Positions 13,421-24,800 of a stretch of DNA of 64,000 bases are shown piece after piece. A model generated the notes under the pieces. It did no database searches. It saw nothing but the letters and a program-made list of their open reading frames with translations, and was not told the DNA's origin. Numbering within the stretch: position 1 is the first letter of the stretch; the number at the start of each line of letters is the position of its first letter. The position numbers and the translations under genes were made by a program. Origin of the DNA: Lagopus muta. Its lineage: Eukaryota > Chordata > Aves > Galliformes > Phasianidae. The stretch spans positions 66,858,032 through 66,922,031 of the forward strand of contig NC_064433.1 of the NCBI RefSeq assembly GCF_023343835.1. Direction: 5' to 3'.

Positions 13421-13471
13421 TGATCGGCTGCTGCTGTGTAGAGATGCTTTGCAAGCAGCGCTATGTGTAAG

Positions 13472-16400
13472 CAAGGCTCTGTGCTGCTTGCTGCCAGCAG
13501 TGGGGCTGAAGCCTTGGGAACTGTTGTCGGTGAATGCAGGGAGCGTCGAGTCTGCTTCAGCATCCATCAGCCCGGGCTCCTTAGCGCAGCTGGGGCTCGT
13601 AACACACTCGGGGAGCCCTATTCTGCTGAGTAAGAGGGTGCCACATTTACATAGCCATTTTCCTGATGCTGTTCTTCAGAAATGGCTCAGTTGTGAGACT
13701 GCTGTGACCGCAAGCCTTTCTGTTTTGGTATCTGGTTCTCCGGCTTTGGTCTGGATAGAGATGTATCACGCAGACCTGGCTCACCTCAGCACTGAGCAGA
13801 GCACAGCTTGGAGGCACTTCCTCACCTCAGCACTGAGCGGGATGAGCAGGGGCACAGCTTGGAGGCGCTTCCCTGGGCTGCAGTCGCACAGACAGCAACT
13901 CCTGGCAGATGCCTGTACCTGGGGATCTTCTGGTACCAGAGGATGGAGGAACCGAGCTCACAGAGCTCTCAGACAACATTTGTGCCAGTTAGTGTTGTGT
14001 CCTTGCTGGTAATTGAGCATAAACTGCGATACTCAGTGGGGAAGGGAATGTGGATGTGTTTCTATTGAGGAACAAATCCTCATTTTCTTATTTGACCCCA
14101 GAAGATCTTGGCTGAGGTAGAAGACTGGTGAAAATCAGTGCATGTGCTTGTAGCCTGCACCAGGATCAACAGGGACAGGGAAACTGAGCTTTGAAAATAC
14201 ATAATAGGAAAGAAAACAACAACAGAAAGTCTCTACGGATGCTGGAAAAAGCTGTCCCCTGGCCCTTACAGAGCTGCCTGAAACCATGGTCCCAGCTTCC
14301 TGGAAAGCACGAGGCCATGGCCTGCTGCCCGTGCCATGCATGACCTGCCTCCTCCAGGCGCTGCTAGGCAGGAGGAGGCATGCTGGTGCCCCAGGAGCAG
14401 GCAGGCATCCATGTGTTCAGGGAGGCAGAGAGGACTATGCTGCTTGACTTGGGCCTGGGTGATGGAGGCAGTGGCAAGGTTTGTGTTCAAGGGAGGTGGG
14501 CAACCTGGAGACCTGTGACTACATAAAGGACCCAGAGACAAGTGGCAGCAGCAGCTCGCTCTGGCCTGGGTTTGTCTGCGACTTGCACAGCTGCTGCTAG
14601 TGGCAGGTGAGCCACTGGTTTCTCTGAGCTGTTCTGCAGCATAGCCAGCAGCAGTGAAGAGAGTCAGGCTTTCTTGAGTGAAGCTAGCTCTAAAAATTAC
14701 AAGTGTTATTTTACAGAGAGGAAATTAGGCATTTCTGTTTCTTGTTTTCTTTAAGGTCATGTTTTAAGTACATTTCTGCAGCTAACAGGCAGGAAACTTC
14801 TCAAGTGAAGGCAAAGATCACATGACTTCAGGAGCTGATGTTCGAAGAGGAAAGGAAACACATTGTGGGACCCACAGACTATAAATTTGCCTGTGCTGAA
14901 ACACTGCAGTGCATGCAGTCCCCAGGCTTGCTGAGTATTGAACGTAGTCAGTCTGCCCCAACTAGCAGTAAAAATTAAACCAAGCCAACAAACAAAAAAG
15001 GCCCACAACTTAGACTTAGGACCTACTTCAAAACCAATTACGCTCAAGAAACAGACTCACACTGACTTAATTGGTAGGTCAGGCCTTTCTTAAACAGAGT
15101 GAATAGTCAGTTTGAGTTCTGTAACTGTAATCTTTCCAAACATAAAACTTTCATTGCCTTAAGTGGGAGTTATATGATATTACCTTCTGCTGCCTTAACA
15201 ATCTTTATTTGGCACACTGTGGTGGAACCTTCCATGCTGTCATAATGTACTGGGTAAGTAAGACCTGTTTTCAAACTTTATTGCTTAAGAAAATACATTT
15301 ACCCCTTTATGTTGTGTCTCCTGGTTTGTGAGAAATACAGTATCTATCCCAGCGCATGCCATATATACAGCACCCAGTCCTGCACTCCTAGCTCCCAGGA
15401 AGCACAGGTAAGAGTTGCACCATGTATTATAGAGTTACAGAAAGTAGATAGGAATAACCAGCACTGATATTTGCATGCAAGTGAATATATACTTAAACCT
15501 GCCGGGCTGTTGTCTGTTGCTTGGTATGTATCTATTTAACTTTGAGAAAATGTAAAACATAGTTTGGCTTAGGCTCCAAAAGGATCTGAGGAAGCCTGGA
15601 ATTGAATGAAAACCTGAAGAGCTGACTCTTTGGATCCCTCCTGGCATTTGCCTCTTGCCTCCAGCAGCAGTGGGTTATCAGCCCCAATTACAAGCCTCTT
15701 TTAAATCTGTTTGTGAGGCATTGCTATTATCTGAACATTATTGTCATGTTTTGCCTTTATGTTTTATGTAATAAATTAATAGACTCCATTAATGCTGTAA
15801 CTCGGCATGAAATCATTTGGCACGGTTGATTCAAAGCCTAATAAAAATAAGCCATCCTGCTATTGTACACAGTAAACACTGAAATTGGTTAAACACCATA
15901 AGGATCTTAGTTTATAGCCCGATGAAATCTAAGCTGATCCGTATTCCCAAGAGCTGGAAATGTGACGAAGACACAGAGCCTGGTCCTCACTCGGGTTTCA
16001 CACCTCCCAAGTTGTGTAGGAGGGGTAGTGATGGGCTTTTTTCAGAAGCATTCATGGTTCTGCCATTCTGGCCATGTCATAAATTGGCAGGAAGGGCTTC
16101 ACGTACAGTAAGGCCAATTCCCTCTCTGGTGAGAGGCTACACGAGCACAGTCAGCCCAATGTAGCTGTTTAGGTATGCAGGTCAAAGCAAAATAGCTGGT
16201 GAGCTGCAGAGCAGAAGGGCTGCACCCAGCTCCCTTTCATCCTCGTGACAGCCCCATGCACAGAACAACGGCATCCATGGCCAGCAGCAGTTTTTCACAT
16301 TGCCTTCGATACACTTTGCTTTCAGCAAACTCATGTCGACAGGCACAGGGCTGTGAAGTAGCAGCCCTGAGACTGAATGGGAAAAATAACTGATTGGGAT

Positions 16401-17309
16401 CTTTCTATGGTATCTTTTTCTAGTCGAAATTAACATTACTATAAAGTGCAAAGAGACACACACCTACTTCTTAACAATCGTGTTTGAACAGTTTCAGAGA
16501 ACAACTTATTTTTCATCCGATGTATACGTCCTCTTGTATCCCAAAGGACCATTGGAGTCAGCACGAGTCCCGGACTTTGCTGTGATGTCTGAGCTCCAAC
16601 TTCATTCTGTCGGTGCCGAGGTACAGGGCACTGGTGCTGAGGAACCAGAAGAGGGAGCAAGAAGCACTCTTTTTCTCTCTTACATAAATGCAGGCTACTG
16701 TTGGAGGGCTTCCTTAATTTTATTTCCCTGGAACAGGAAGAATTTTTGAAGAAAAGCTGGTGAGCGGCTCAGATATTAAACCTGCGGAGGTCTTTAGGGT
16801 GGTGTATTCCCATGCTGTGCGTTGTCTGCCTGCTCCCACTACTCTGCTCCCACTGCCCCAGAGATTCGGCTTCTCTAGCTGATTCCCAGCTGGGGCGTCC
16901 ATCATTGCTCTGGAGTTCAGGTGCTCACAGAACTGACCGTCACGCCGATCATCACGTTTGCTCATGGTGAACAAAGACAGCATAAACACACAGCAGCAGA
17001 AACGCAAAGGATTCATTTTAAAAGACAGAAGTAGTATTTTGCGGGAAGAAGAAGGAAAAGGTCAGCATCAGGAAGAAGCACATCTGTTCCACGTGCGCTT
17101 TACGCACTGCTTTGTGGAACACACACCTCTTACACCGGAATTGGCCAATGTTTCTTAAAGGAAACCGAGCGCATTGAAACCCAGCTTCAAAACGTAACGA
17201 GGCGTGCAGCGATCGCCGTCAGCTGCAGCATCACACCTTGGGATGCTCCGTGTACCTATTGTTATTACCTATTATCCTAAGGCTCTTAATTAGTAGACAA
17301 CCCCATTTT
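13472..17309. other. Intergenic between orphan CpG island and BHLHE41, no gene seen
   Basis: Moderate GC, one tandem duplication, no interspersed repeat recognised. Some open frames, such as plus 16480-16749, follow an acceptor-like AG, but none shows recognisable protein similarity. If the orphan CpG island drives a plus-strand transcript, its later exons would fall here. Confidence 0.45.
13780..13871. repeat. Two-copy tandem duplication
   Basis: CTCACCTCAGCACTGAGC...GCACAGCTTGGAGGC-CTTC occurs at 13780-13820 and again at 13821-13871. The second copy carries about ten extra bases in the middle. It lies in non-coding DNA downstream of the orphan CpG island. Confidence 0.8.
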
Positions 17310-17322
17310 GCGTATTAAAGTT

Positions 17323-17328
17323 TTTATT
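17323..17328 (-). terminator. Poly(A) signal AATAAA, candidate for BHLHE41
   Basis: The plus strand reads TTTATT, which is AATAAA on the gene strand, with a GT-rich element just downstream. A second AATAAA at 17483-17488 could give a shorter alternative end. Confidence 0.5.
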
Positions 17329-18539
17329 CCTTAGTAAGAATTTTTTTTTTAATCACAAAATAGTGTGGAAATATTTAGATAATAGAATTCACGGAGTGCT
17401 GGAAAATACGGAGTATAAAGATCGGTCTCTAATATATCACATACTAATCTGTTCTAAACCAGCTGGTTTCTTGCAGACAGGATTTATTTTCTTTTAATAA
17501 TTTAAGACAGCATAAGCTTGTATCAAGCGTAAGCATCGTAACAAAAGTGCAACTTTTTCAGCAAATCCTCCCAAAAGATATTTAACTCAAAATATCATTA
17601 ACACGTATTTTCTCCCTACAAAAATAGCATGTCAGACATCATTAATTGGATGTATTAACAACTATGTACATACAGCCACTCGGTAGGCCGCTAAGGTCTG
17701 GAACGTTGTTTAAACACAGCGTTTGAGGCGAACAGCAGCAACAGCAGCAGCAATGCACCGAAGCGCCGGGCCGAGCCGGGTACGCGCTCGCGCCGAGTCA
17801 GACTGTTGTGTCTCACCTCTTACATAACATTCAAGTGAGATTTCTCACAGTGCTACCTTGGCAACAAACTAAAAATATCCAGGCAAGGTCTCGGTTTAAG
17901 CCTTATTATAAAAGCTTTATCTGTGTGATTATCTGGCGTCTGGTTTGGCTCCAGAAAGGGAAATCGCGGTGCTCGGGAGTGGGATGAGGGGAGAGCCCGG
18001 CCGGGAAAGTTGCCCCAAAGGTCTCGGCGTCCGATTGCAAAGCGGGAGGGGGGGGGGTTTCCTCCGGTTTGTGTCAGTCAGAATTTATGCTCAAACGAGC
18101 TCGGGCTGACGAGCCGCTCTCCGCTTTCTTAGGGAAGGGAGGGAGAGAGAGAGGGGTTTTCTTTCCGTAGTTCAGTGCAGAAACATTCATCTTATACAGC
18201 ACGGTTCGGGGGGAAATCTCTGGGGAACATACTGAATTAAATAAAGACGGGTAAGCACAGACGCACCCGCCGCAGCTGTATACCTCAGCCGAAAACAGAA
18301 CAGCCGAACGCGGGGTTACATAACGGCACTGCCCTCCTTCCCCGCACGCCCGAAGCCGGCGGCGCCCCGGGGTGCCCAAGGCACTGCGGCCGCCCATAAA
18401 GTGCTGGCACAGGTGCGGGGCTCCGCCGCCCCTCCGCCCCAACCTGAGCCCGCGCGGCGCGGTGCGAGCATCTCGGCGGGACCCAGGGACACTACAAACC
18501 CATCACAATAAGGTGCGACATTTAAGTTACCTTAGAGAG

Positions 18540-18612
18540 AGAAAAAAAAAAAAAGTATCCTTACTATTTCTCTTCCTTTTCTTCTTCTTTTTCTTTTTTT
18601 TTTTTTTTTCCT
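18540..18612. repeat. A/T homopolymer tracts
   Basis: An A13 run, then C/T-rich DNA, then a long T run on the plus strand, all inside the inferred BHLHE41 3' UTR. Confidence 0.85.
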
Positions 18613-18752
18613 TAACATATGTATGCACTTATAAAGCCAAACATTAAAAAAATACTGAGTAGCAAATTTCGTCCGGGACGGTCCTCTGTGGGGCAGCGGC
18701 GCGGGGGGCTCCGCGGACCCCTCCGGCACCTCCTCCCGCCCGCCCTCCGCGC

Positions 18753-20500
18753 TCACGGCCCCTCGGTGCCGGGCTCTTCGGCGGTCGCGGGCTCCGCTTC
18801 CTCGCCGGGCTCGGCGGCGGGCACCGCGGCGGCGGCGGCGGCGAAGGGGGGCGGCAGGTGGGGCGCCGGGGACAGCCCGGCCGCCTTTTCGGCGGGGCCG
18901 AGCACGGACGACAGGCAGGGGAAGGAGGCGGCGGCCGCGGCGGCCGCGGCGGCGGCGGCGGCCGCCTGCGCCGGGATGCCGGGGTAGAGCAGCGGGATGG
19001 GGGCGGCGGGGTAGAGGTACTTCTCCAGGCCGCCCTTATCCAGGAAGGGCTGCACGTAGGCGGCGGCGGCCGAGGGGGAGATGAAGTAGAAGGGCAGGCA
19101 AAAGGGGGCCGCCGGCTGTCCGAAGGGCGCCGCGCCGCCGCCCGCGCCCAGCGCCATCAGCGAGCTCAGCAGCGCGGCGTCGGCGCCGCGGGCAGCGCCG
19201 GGCAGGGCGGCGCCGGGCGGGGGGCTGCCGCCCCGCTCCAGCCTCGGCCGCTTGGGCGCGGGCGGCGCCTCGTCCCCCGCCGGCTCCTGCTTGACGGGCA
19301 GCGCGGGGAGCGGCCCGACCGGCCCTGCGCCGCGCTCCGGCCGCGCCTCGGCCTCTCCGCCGTAGCCGCTGTCCGTGTCCGTGTCGGTCTCGGCGCCCGG
19401 CTCGGCGGCGTGAGTCCGCTGGATGACGGGCACGCAGTGCGCCTGGCCCTCCGGCTTGCGGGCCGGCGCGCGGAGGGGGGCGGGCGGGGAGGAAGAGGAG
19501 GAGGGTCCCTTGGCGAGCGGGCCCGGCGGCGGCGAGAGGAGCCGCGGGCCGGGCAGGAACTGCGAGGAGACGGCGTGCAGGTGGCCGAGGAGCTGGGCGC
19601 AGCGCTGCTCGCGGGGGGTCCAGCTCTCGGAGCGGGACAGGAACTGCAGCACCTCCTTAGCGCACGTCTGAAAGCCCGAGTGGAAAGCGTCCAGGTCGGC
19701 CTGCACCGGAGACTTGACGGAGCGCTCCCCTGCGGGAAAGCCCCCCGGGGGGGGACAGCGTTCGCCCGCCGCCGCCGCGCGCTGCCCCGCTCTGCCCGCG
19801 CCCGCCCCCGGGCCCGCGTACCGCTCTGCAGCGCGACGATCTTCTGGTGCTGCTGCTCCGTCAGAGCCGTCAGCGCCTTCAGGTGCTTCAGCGTCAGCTC
19901 CAGCACCACCGCCTTCTCCAGGTGCCCCAGCGTCTGCAAGGCAGGCGGCGGGCGCTCGGCCTCCTCCCGGCTGCACCACCGGGAGCCGAGGCCCCCCCGG
20001 GCTTACCGTGAGCTTGAGGTGCTCGGGCAGCAGGTCCTTCAGCTGCGCGATGCACTCGTTGATCCTGTCCCGCCGCTTCTTCTCGATCAGCCGGTGCGGC
20101 AGTTTGTACGTCTCCTGGCACGGAGGCGCCCGGCGTCACGCACAGCCCCGGGCCCCGCACACCCCGCACCGCAGCGCGCCGCGCCGGGGAAGTTCGGAGC
20201 GCGGTGCCGGAGCGCCGCAGCCCGCCCTTACCTTGCTCTCGTCCCGCTTCACGCCGCGCTTGGGCTTGCACATGTAGAGCGCCGGGTACTCCAGCCTGCG
20301 GAGAAGCGGAGCTGCAGCCCGGCCCGGAGCGCGGCCCGGGGCCCCCAGAACGGGCAGCGGAGCGGCGGAGCCGCCTCCCGCAGCGCTCTGCAGCGCTCCG
20401 CTCGGGAGAGCGGCGCGGGGCGCGGCGGGGACGCTTACCCTATGAAATCGCGGTGCTCCAGCAGCTGCCGCTCGGGCAGGCGGGAGATGCCCTCGTCCAT
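18753..20500 (-). CDS. BHLHE41: BHLHE41 (DEC2/SHARP1) bHLH-Orange transcriptional repressor, five coding exons
   Basis: Coding exons on the minus strand are 20439-20500, 20232-20295, 20007-20114, 19822-19933 and 18753-19729. All introns are GT-AG and the exons join in frame to 440 codons plus TGA. The start matches the family N-terminus (MDEGI..., ERQLLEHRDFIG). Residues 43-59 are the basic region with the family-typical proline (P48), followed by helix-loop-helix to about residue 105. The Orange domain lies at about 131-173. A conserved TDTDTDSGYGG motif and a C-terminal block (AAYVQPFLDK, LEKYLYP) follow, then a 13-alanine run. The family binds CACGTG E-boxes as homo- or heterodimers in the nucleus and represses CLOCK/BMAL1-driven and other genes. 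Human protein is 482 residues as I recall; the shortfall lies mainly in Ala/Gly-rich C-terminal tracts. Introns are only 143, 117, 73 and 92 bp. The paralogue BHLHE40 lacks the long alanine tracts, so BHLHE41 is the better call; synteny with SSPN agrees. Confidence 0.97.
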
Positions 20501-20784
20501 GGCAGGCGGCGGGCGGCGTTCCCTCGCTGCGCTGGCCGGGATCCGCGGGATGCTGCGAGCGGGCTTCGGGGATCCGCGGGCGGAGCTGCGCACATGCAGC
20601 CTCCGGCCCCCTTTCCCGTGCAGTGGCGAAAGCGTGCGGCTGCTCGGCCCCCCCGCCCCCGCCGCTCCCCCTGCCCGCCTCGCTCCCGCGCACCCGCCCG
20701 CAGCACCGCCGCGCCTTGCACCCGCCGCGCCGCGCAGAGCTGCCCGCGGGGCACGCGCGCCGCCGGCCCGCCCCGCACCCGGCT

Positions 20785-20790
20785 CACGTG
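20785..20790. promoter_or_regulatory. CACGTG E-box, BHLHE41 proximal promoter
   Basis: Perfect palindromic E-box 285 bp upstream of the BHLHE41 start codon, next to GC boxes. It is a candidate CLOCK/BMAL1 and BHLHE40/41 binding site. Confidence 0.55.
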
Positions 20791-20960
20791 CGGCGCGCGC
20801 CGGGAGGGAGGGGGCGGGGAGGGGGGCGGGGCCTGCGGGGAGCCCTCGGCGGGCGGCGGGGGGGGGGGGGTCCCCGGGCAGCCCTGCCACAGAGCGGCGT
20901 TCCCGTGCGGCTGCCGGCGTTGCCGCCGCTGTTGGATTTTAGCAGTGTGGGTTTTTTTTT

Positions 20961-20990
20961 TCGCTTTTATTCGCTTTTATTCGCTTAATG
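20961..20990. repeat. Tandem TCGCTTTTAT repeat
   Basis: Two full and one partial copy of TCGCTTTTAT in the BHLHE41 upstream region, next to T-rich runs. Confidence 0.8.
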
Positions 20991-21289
20991 TTTTTTTTTT
21001 TTTTCTTCTTCCCTATTTCTGTCTTTTTAAATTTTTCTTTATTTTTATTTTTAAATTGACTTCGATCTCTGCGTCCTTTAATCTCCACTCTTATTTCCAC
21101 TCTATAGGGCCGACCCCCGTCTCCGTAAGGCACAGCTGCTCCTCTCTGGAGAGGTGGGTAGGGAGGAAACCTCCGCCTCCCCCTGCCGGACGCTGCACGT
21201 CCCCGCACGGCCCCCCCTCCTTCTCCACCCCCCCGCTCACAGCCGCCGCAGGTGCCGCCGCGTGTGGTTGCGCCCCGCACGCAGCCCCG

Positions 21290-21295
21290 CACGTG
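21290..21295. promoter_or_regulatory. CACGTG E-box, BHLHE41 distal promoter
   Basis: A second perfect CACGTG within the CpG island, about 790 bp upstream of the start codon. A function in circadian or feedback control is inferred from the family. Confidence 0.4.
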
Positions 21296-21887
21296 CACGC
21301 AGCGCCGGCTCCGGGCGTCCGTCCCCCGCGGCTGCACCGCAGCTCTCTTCCCCTCCCCGCTCGGAGCGGCACAGGGCCGGCAACGTGCTCCTCTCTGGCC
21401 GGCCTGGGCTCTGCCCCGCAGCAGCCCCCAGGGAGACGGGAGACGGGACTCGCTCTGAGGGGAGCTGGGCGGGCAGCGGCTGACTGCAGGAGACAGCGCT
21501 GCCGTGCGCGGGGTGTGAGCGGCCGGGGAGGTTCGAGAGTCTCCCGCTGCCGGGCAGGGTGCGGATGGCACTGCGGGCACCTTCAGCCCCGTTAACCCGG
21601 TGACATTTTCACACTGTCAGCGCGACGGAACGGGGGGTGGCTAAAAATAAACTGGGGCTGCGTGCGCCGTGTTCCCATAGGTTATATTTGGGAATGCCCG
21701 AGGGAGAGGTTCGCGAGCTCCCGCTGGGCTGCTTGGAAAAGCAGTGCCAGCGAGGAACGGCAGCGGATGCGCGGGCTGCAGGGCTGCTTCCTTGGAAGGG
21801 AACGGAGGGGACTGGCGGCGCCCGGGCATCGCAGGCAGCGTTCAGCCGTGCCGTGTGGGATCGCTTGCCCCGAGGCAAGCACCCGTT

Positions 21888-24800
21888 TGGGCACTCGAGG
21901 TGGAGCTGCAGGAGAAAGTCTTCTCCTCCTGTCTGGAAAGCATCAAGAAAACCTCAGGTGAGCTCAAGATGGAGCTCAGCCCCGAGTGAAAGTCCGTGGA
22001 AAACTTTCAGGGAGCGCTGACTCAAGGGGAGCTGGAACTCTGAAAGAAAAGATAGCTGCCTCCAGCTGAGCCCTCCTGTGGGCAAAGGAATGGCTCTGCA
22101 TGCTCTCTGCAACTCACATGTGGGAGTGGGAAGGAGGAGGACGATTCTGGAGCACCTCCTCTGGTACAGCACCTGGAGCATCTCTGGAGCATCTTCGCCA
22201 GCTTCATCCCCTCTGGGACAACCTGCAAATCTTCAAATTGCAGAAACAATGTTCAGAGCGAGACGTTGCTTCCAAGGGGACAAATCCTACGTGTGGGATT
22301 TCTCTGAAACCCAGCAGGAACGGAAATCGAAAATGATCAAAAGATGCAAAACATGATCTGAGACAGCTGGAGGATTTGCACAAGGAGTTTGAGCAACATC
22401 TGGAAACTCATAAGAGAGGTTTATAAGAGGTCACCTGCAGGCAAGGATAAAAGGCTTCAGTGTCCAGGGAGTGCGGAATCCTCCTGGAAGGTTCCCATTT
22501 TAAAATGGCAAGACGGATCAAAGAGGTGATCAGTAGCATGACCATTGCGGACAAAAATGCTTTTCAGAAAATAAGAAGCACAAGAAAAGCTTTGGCCAAC
22601 TTCTGAGCCAGGTCAGACCACAGCAAAGAGTTAAGACACTGAAAAATCACTCAGAAAAGGAAATCAAAGGCTTGTTGGTCACCACAGGAAAAAACAGCCT
22701 CCTGCTGGAAACAAGGGTTGGCCAGAACACCACCTAACACCGAGCGTTCACCACCATTTGCAGTCTGCGAAGAAGGAATCAGTCTGCCTGTCCCTGCTGG
22801 GTTTGTGTGAATGCCATCTTTTGGAGAATAATTTGGGGGGGTTTGTTCAGTGCAGTCCATAACCACAGCGTGAGGGAAGGCCTCTGAGGTGCGGTGCCTA
22901 GGGGCCAGCTTGATTGCTCCAGCTCTTATGGAATTGCATGCTCGCCTTCAGGGAAGAAAAAGAAGAAAGAGATTGAATTGTCTAGACTGGGTGTGTGACA
23001 CGGAATCAGACATGAAATTAGAGAGCTAGTCAACCAAGTGCTACAAAATGGGGAGAAAAGAGGTTCTAGCTGAACCAGGAGAGGATCTGCATCACTTTGC
23101 TTGAGTAACAAGGTAGTAATGAAGACTGCCACTGTACGTTGGATGTCGACTTACTCATAGATTTTCTATTACGGGATAAGCAGACTGAGACCACAGGGTA
23201 AAAAAATGACATGAGAACATATAAAACCTGAGGTGAGTTGGAAGGTCTGGCTGCCCTGAAGCCTGGTAGGAGAAGCCTGGGGAGCAGGGCATGCATGTAA
23301 TGAAAGCTCTCCAGCTCAGCGGCTTGTGGTGCAGAAGCTTCCTGAGCCAGAAGTGAAATCTGTGTATAACGGGAAGCCAAAGACTCTGAGAGGCAGCGGC
23401 ACTTGACAAGGTGCTTATTCTGGTTGCAGCAGAGCATGGGGCCAGTGAGATGGTCAGTCCTGCCAGCTCAGCCCTGTGGCTCGCACAATCAATTCAGTGC
23501 CGCACACATACCTGATGTTTGTAAAATAAGGGAGAGAGCAACCATGCAAACACACAGCTGAATTCTGAGGCAGACATAAACCTGATGTGGGAAAGTGGCA
23601 GAGAGTGAAGGCACGATGTGCAGCAGTGGATGAAGGCCTCCAACCGGCTGCAGAAATGGTGCTGAGTCCAGCCTAGGAGAGCAGAAATCTGGATTCATTA
23701 TTGGACAAAACTTAAAAAAAAAGGGAGAAGCTGATCACAGAGGCACTCCAAGGCCACGTGGAAAGGATGATATTAGCAGAAATGTCCCAAACCCCACCAA
23801 ACTAGGCAGAGTAGAGTGACAACTGGGCTGACGGTGGTTGAGCCGGGTAGCCTGAGGTTGGTGGTGGTGACAGGGGAGCATGGGCATATCCAGACCTGGG
23901 GAAGTCAATTTGGTAAACAGGCATTGGAGCAAAAAGTCAGGTGTGAGGGTGGGCGGGCTGCTGCTGCCTACCCACCTCAGGGATACATCATAATGTGTGG
24001 TGGGGGGGTGCCCCACTGCGCTGTAAGCACCAGGAACTGGGCCTTGCACCATCAATTTGGAAATTCTCCTTAGAGTTGTGCCTCGACTGGGCAGGTAGCT
24101 GGTCTGCAATGAAAAGCTGTCCTGCTTCCTGGAACAGTACAATTAAAGGTGGTCACAGCCCAGGGCTGCTTCCAGCCCGGCTGTGAGAGATCTGAAGCCA
24201 TGAGACCCCCGTGGGTCAGATCCTGTGCATGTGAAATATAAATGATCCCATCTGCCTGCTGGGTGCTTTGCAGGAGCAGCAACAAGGAACAAGTGAAACA
24301 GCCAGCCCTGAATTCACTGCGGAGAAGCTGTCTGTGAATGATGAGCTCTTGGATGCTGCTGCTGGGTTCAGTTTGGGCATTCCCAAAGCAGCAGAAAGCT
24401 GTGTATTGGCAGGCAGAAGCGGAGCTGGAGGTCAGGGAAAATTGCTTCCTCAGCACAGCCTGATCAGCTGGTGATTCAGTGATGTTGGGGGCTTACATAA
24501 AGCGCCAGCTTGGCTGCTCTGATGAAGGGATGGCACAGCATGCCATCAGGAGGCCTTGAGTGGCCTCAGACTTTCGGGAGGCCTGCTGCGCTTGGGCTAA
24601 TTATGGGTGCACACTGAGACCTTTGAACGAGAAGTGGTAAGTGCAGTTACACATGGCTGGAGATAAGCTCAAGGCTGGCAGCCTGTAGCTGGTCCCAGAG
24701 GAAAGGGAGCTGTTCCAAAAGACCGCCAGTTACCTCTGTTACACAGCTGGTGATGGGGAATTTCCACTGAAACAAACAAAAGCCCTGAGACTTTGTGGAG

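Larger units (their letters stand above)
17310..18752 (-). other. BHLHE41: BHLHE41 3' UTR (inferred extent)
   Basis: The stretch after the BHLHE41 stop has no supported ORF. On the minus strand AATAAA occurs at 17483-17488 and 17323-17328. The latter is followed on the transcript strand by a GT-rich GGGGTTGTCT about 25 nt downstream, so it is the better cleavage signal and gives a UTR of about 1.4 kb. An ATTTA motif of AU-rich-element type is present near 18235. The segment 18540-18612 forms an A-rich run on the transcript strand that could cause internal oligo-dT priming. The extent is inferred from signals, not from transcript data. Confidence 0.6.
20501..21600 (-). promoter_or_regulatory. 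BHLHE41: BHLHE41 5' UTR and CpG-island promoter
   Basis: Very GC- and CpG-rich DNA lies directly upstream of the BHLHE41 start, as part of an island that covers the gene from about 18.3 to 21.6 kb. Two Sp1-type GC boxes (GGGGCGGGG) sit at 20811-20819 and 20824-20832, and CACGTG E-boxes at 20785-20790 and 21290-21295. No TATA box was seen, which fits a dispersed CpG-island start. BHLHE41 promoters in mammals are known to respond to CLOCK/BMAL1 and to DEC proteins through E-boxes; the same control here is inferred. The island could also start transcripts in the other direction. Confidence 0.7.

Noticed and set aside
18753..19979. Continuous minus-strand reading into the intron as a 408-codon BHLHE41 product
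   Set aside because: Splice sites at 19729 and 19822 and homology across the exon junction show that the first part of that frame is intron 4 and exon 4 in the wrong frame.
18858..20942. Plus-strand open frame of 694 codons across BHLHE41, and similar long frames to 21595
   Set aside because: It is antisense to a confidently identified five-exon gene in very GC-rich DNA where stops are rare; it crosses exons and introns alike and is Arg/Gly/Ala-rich noise.
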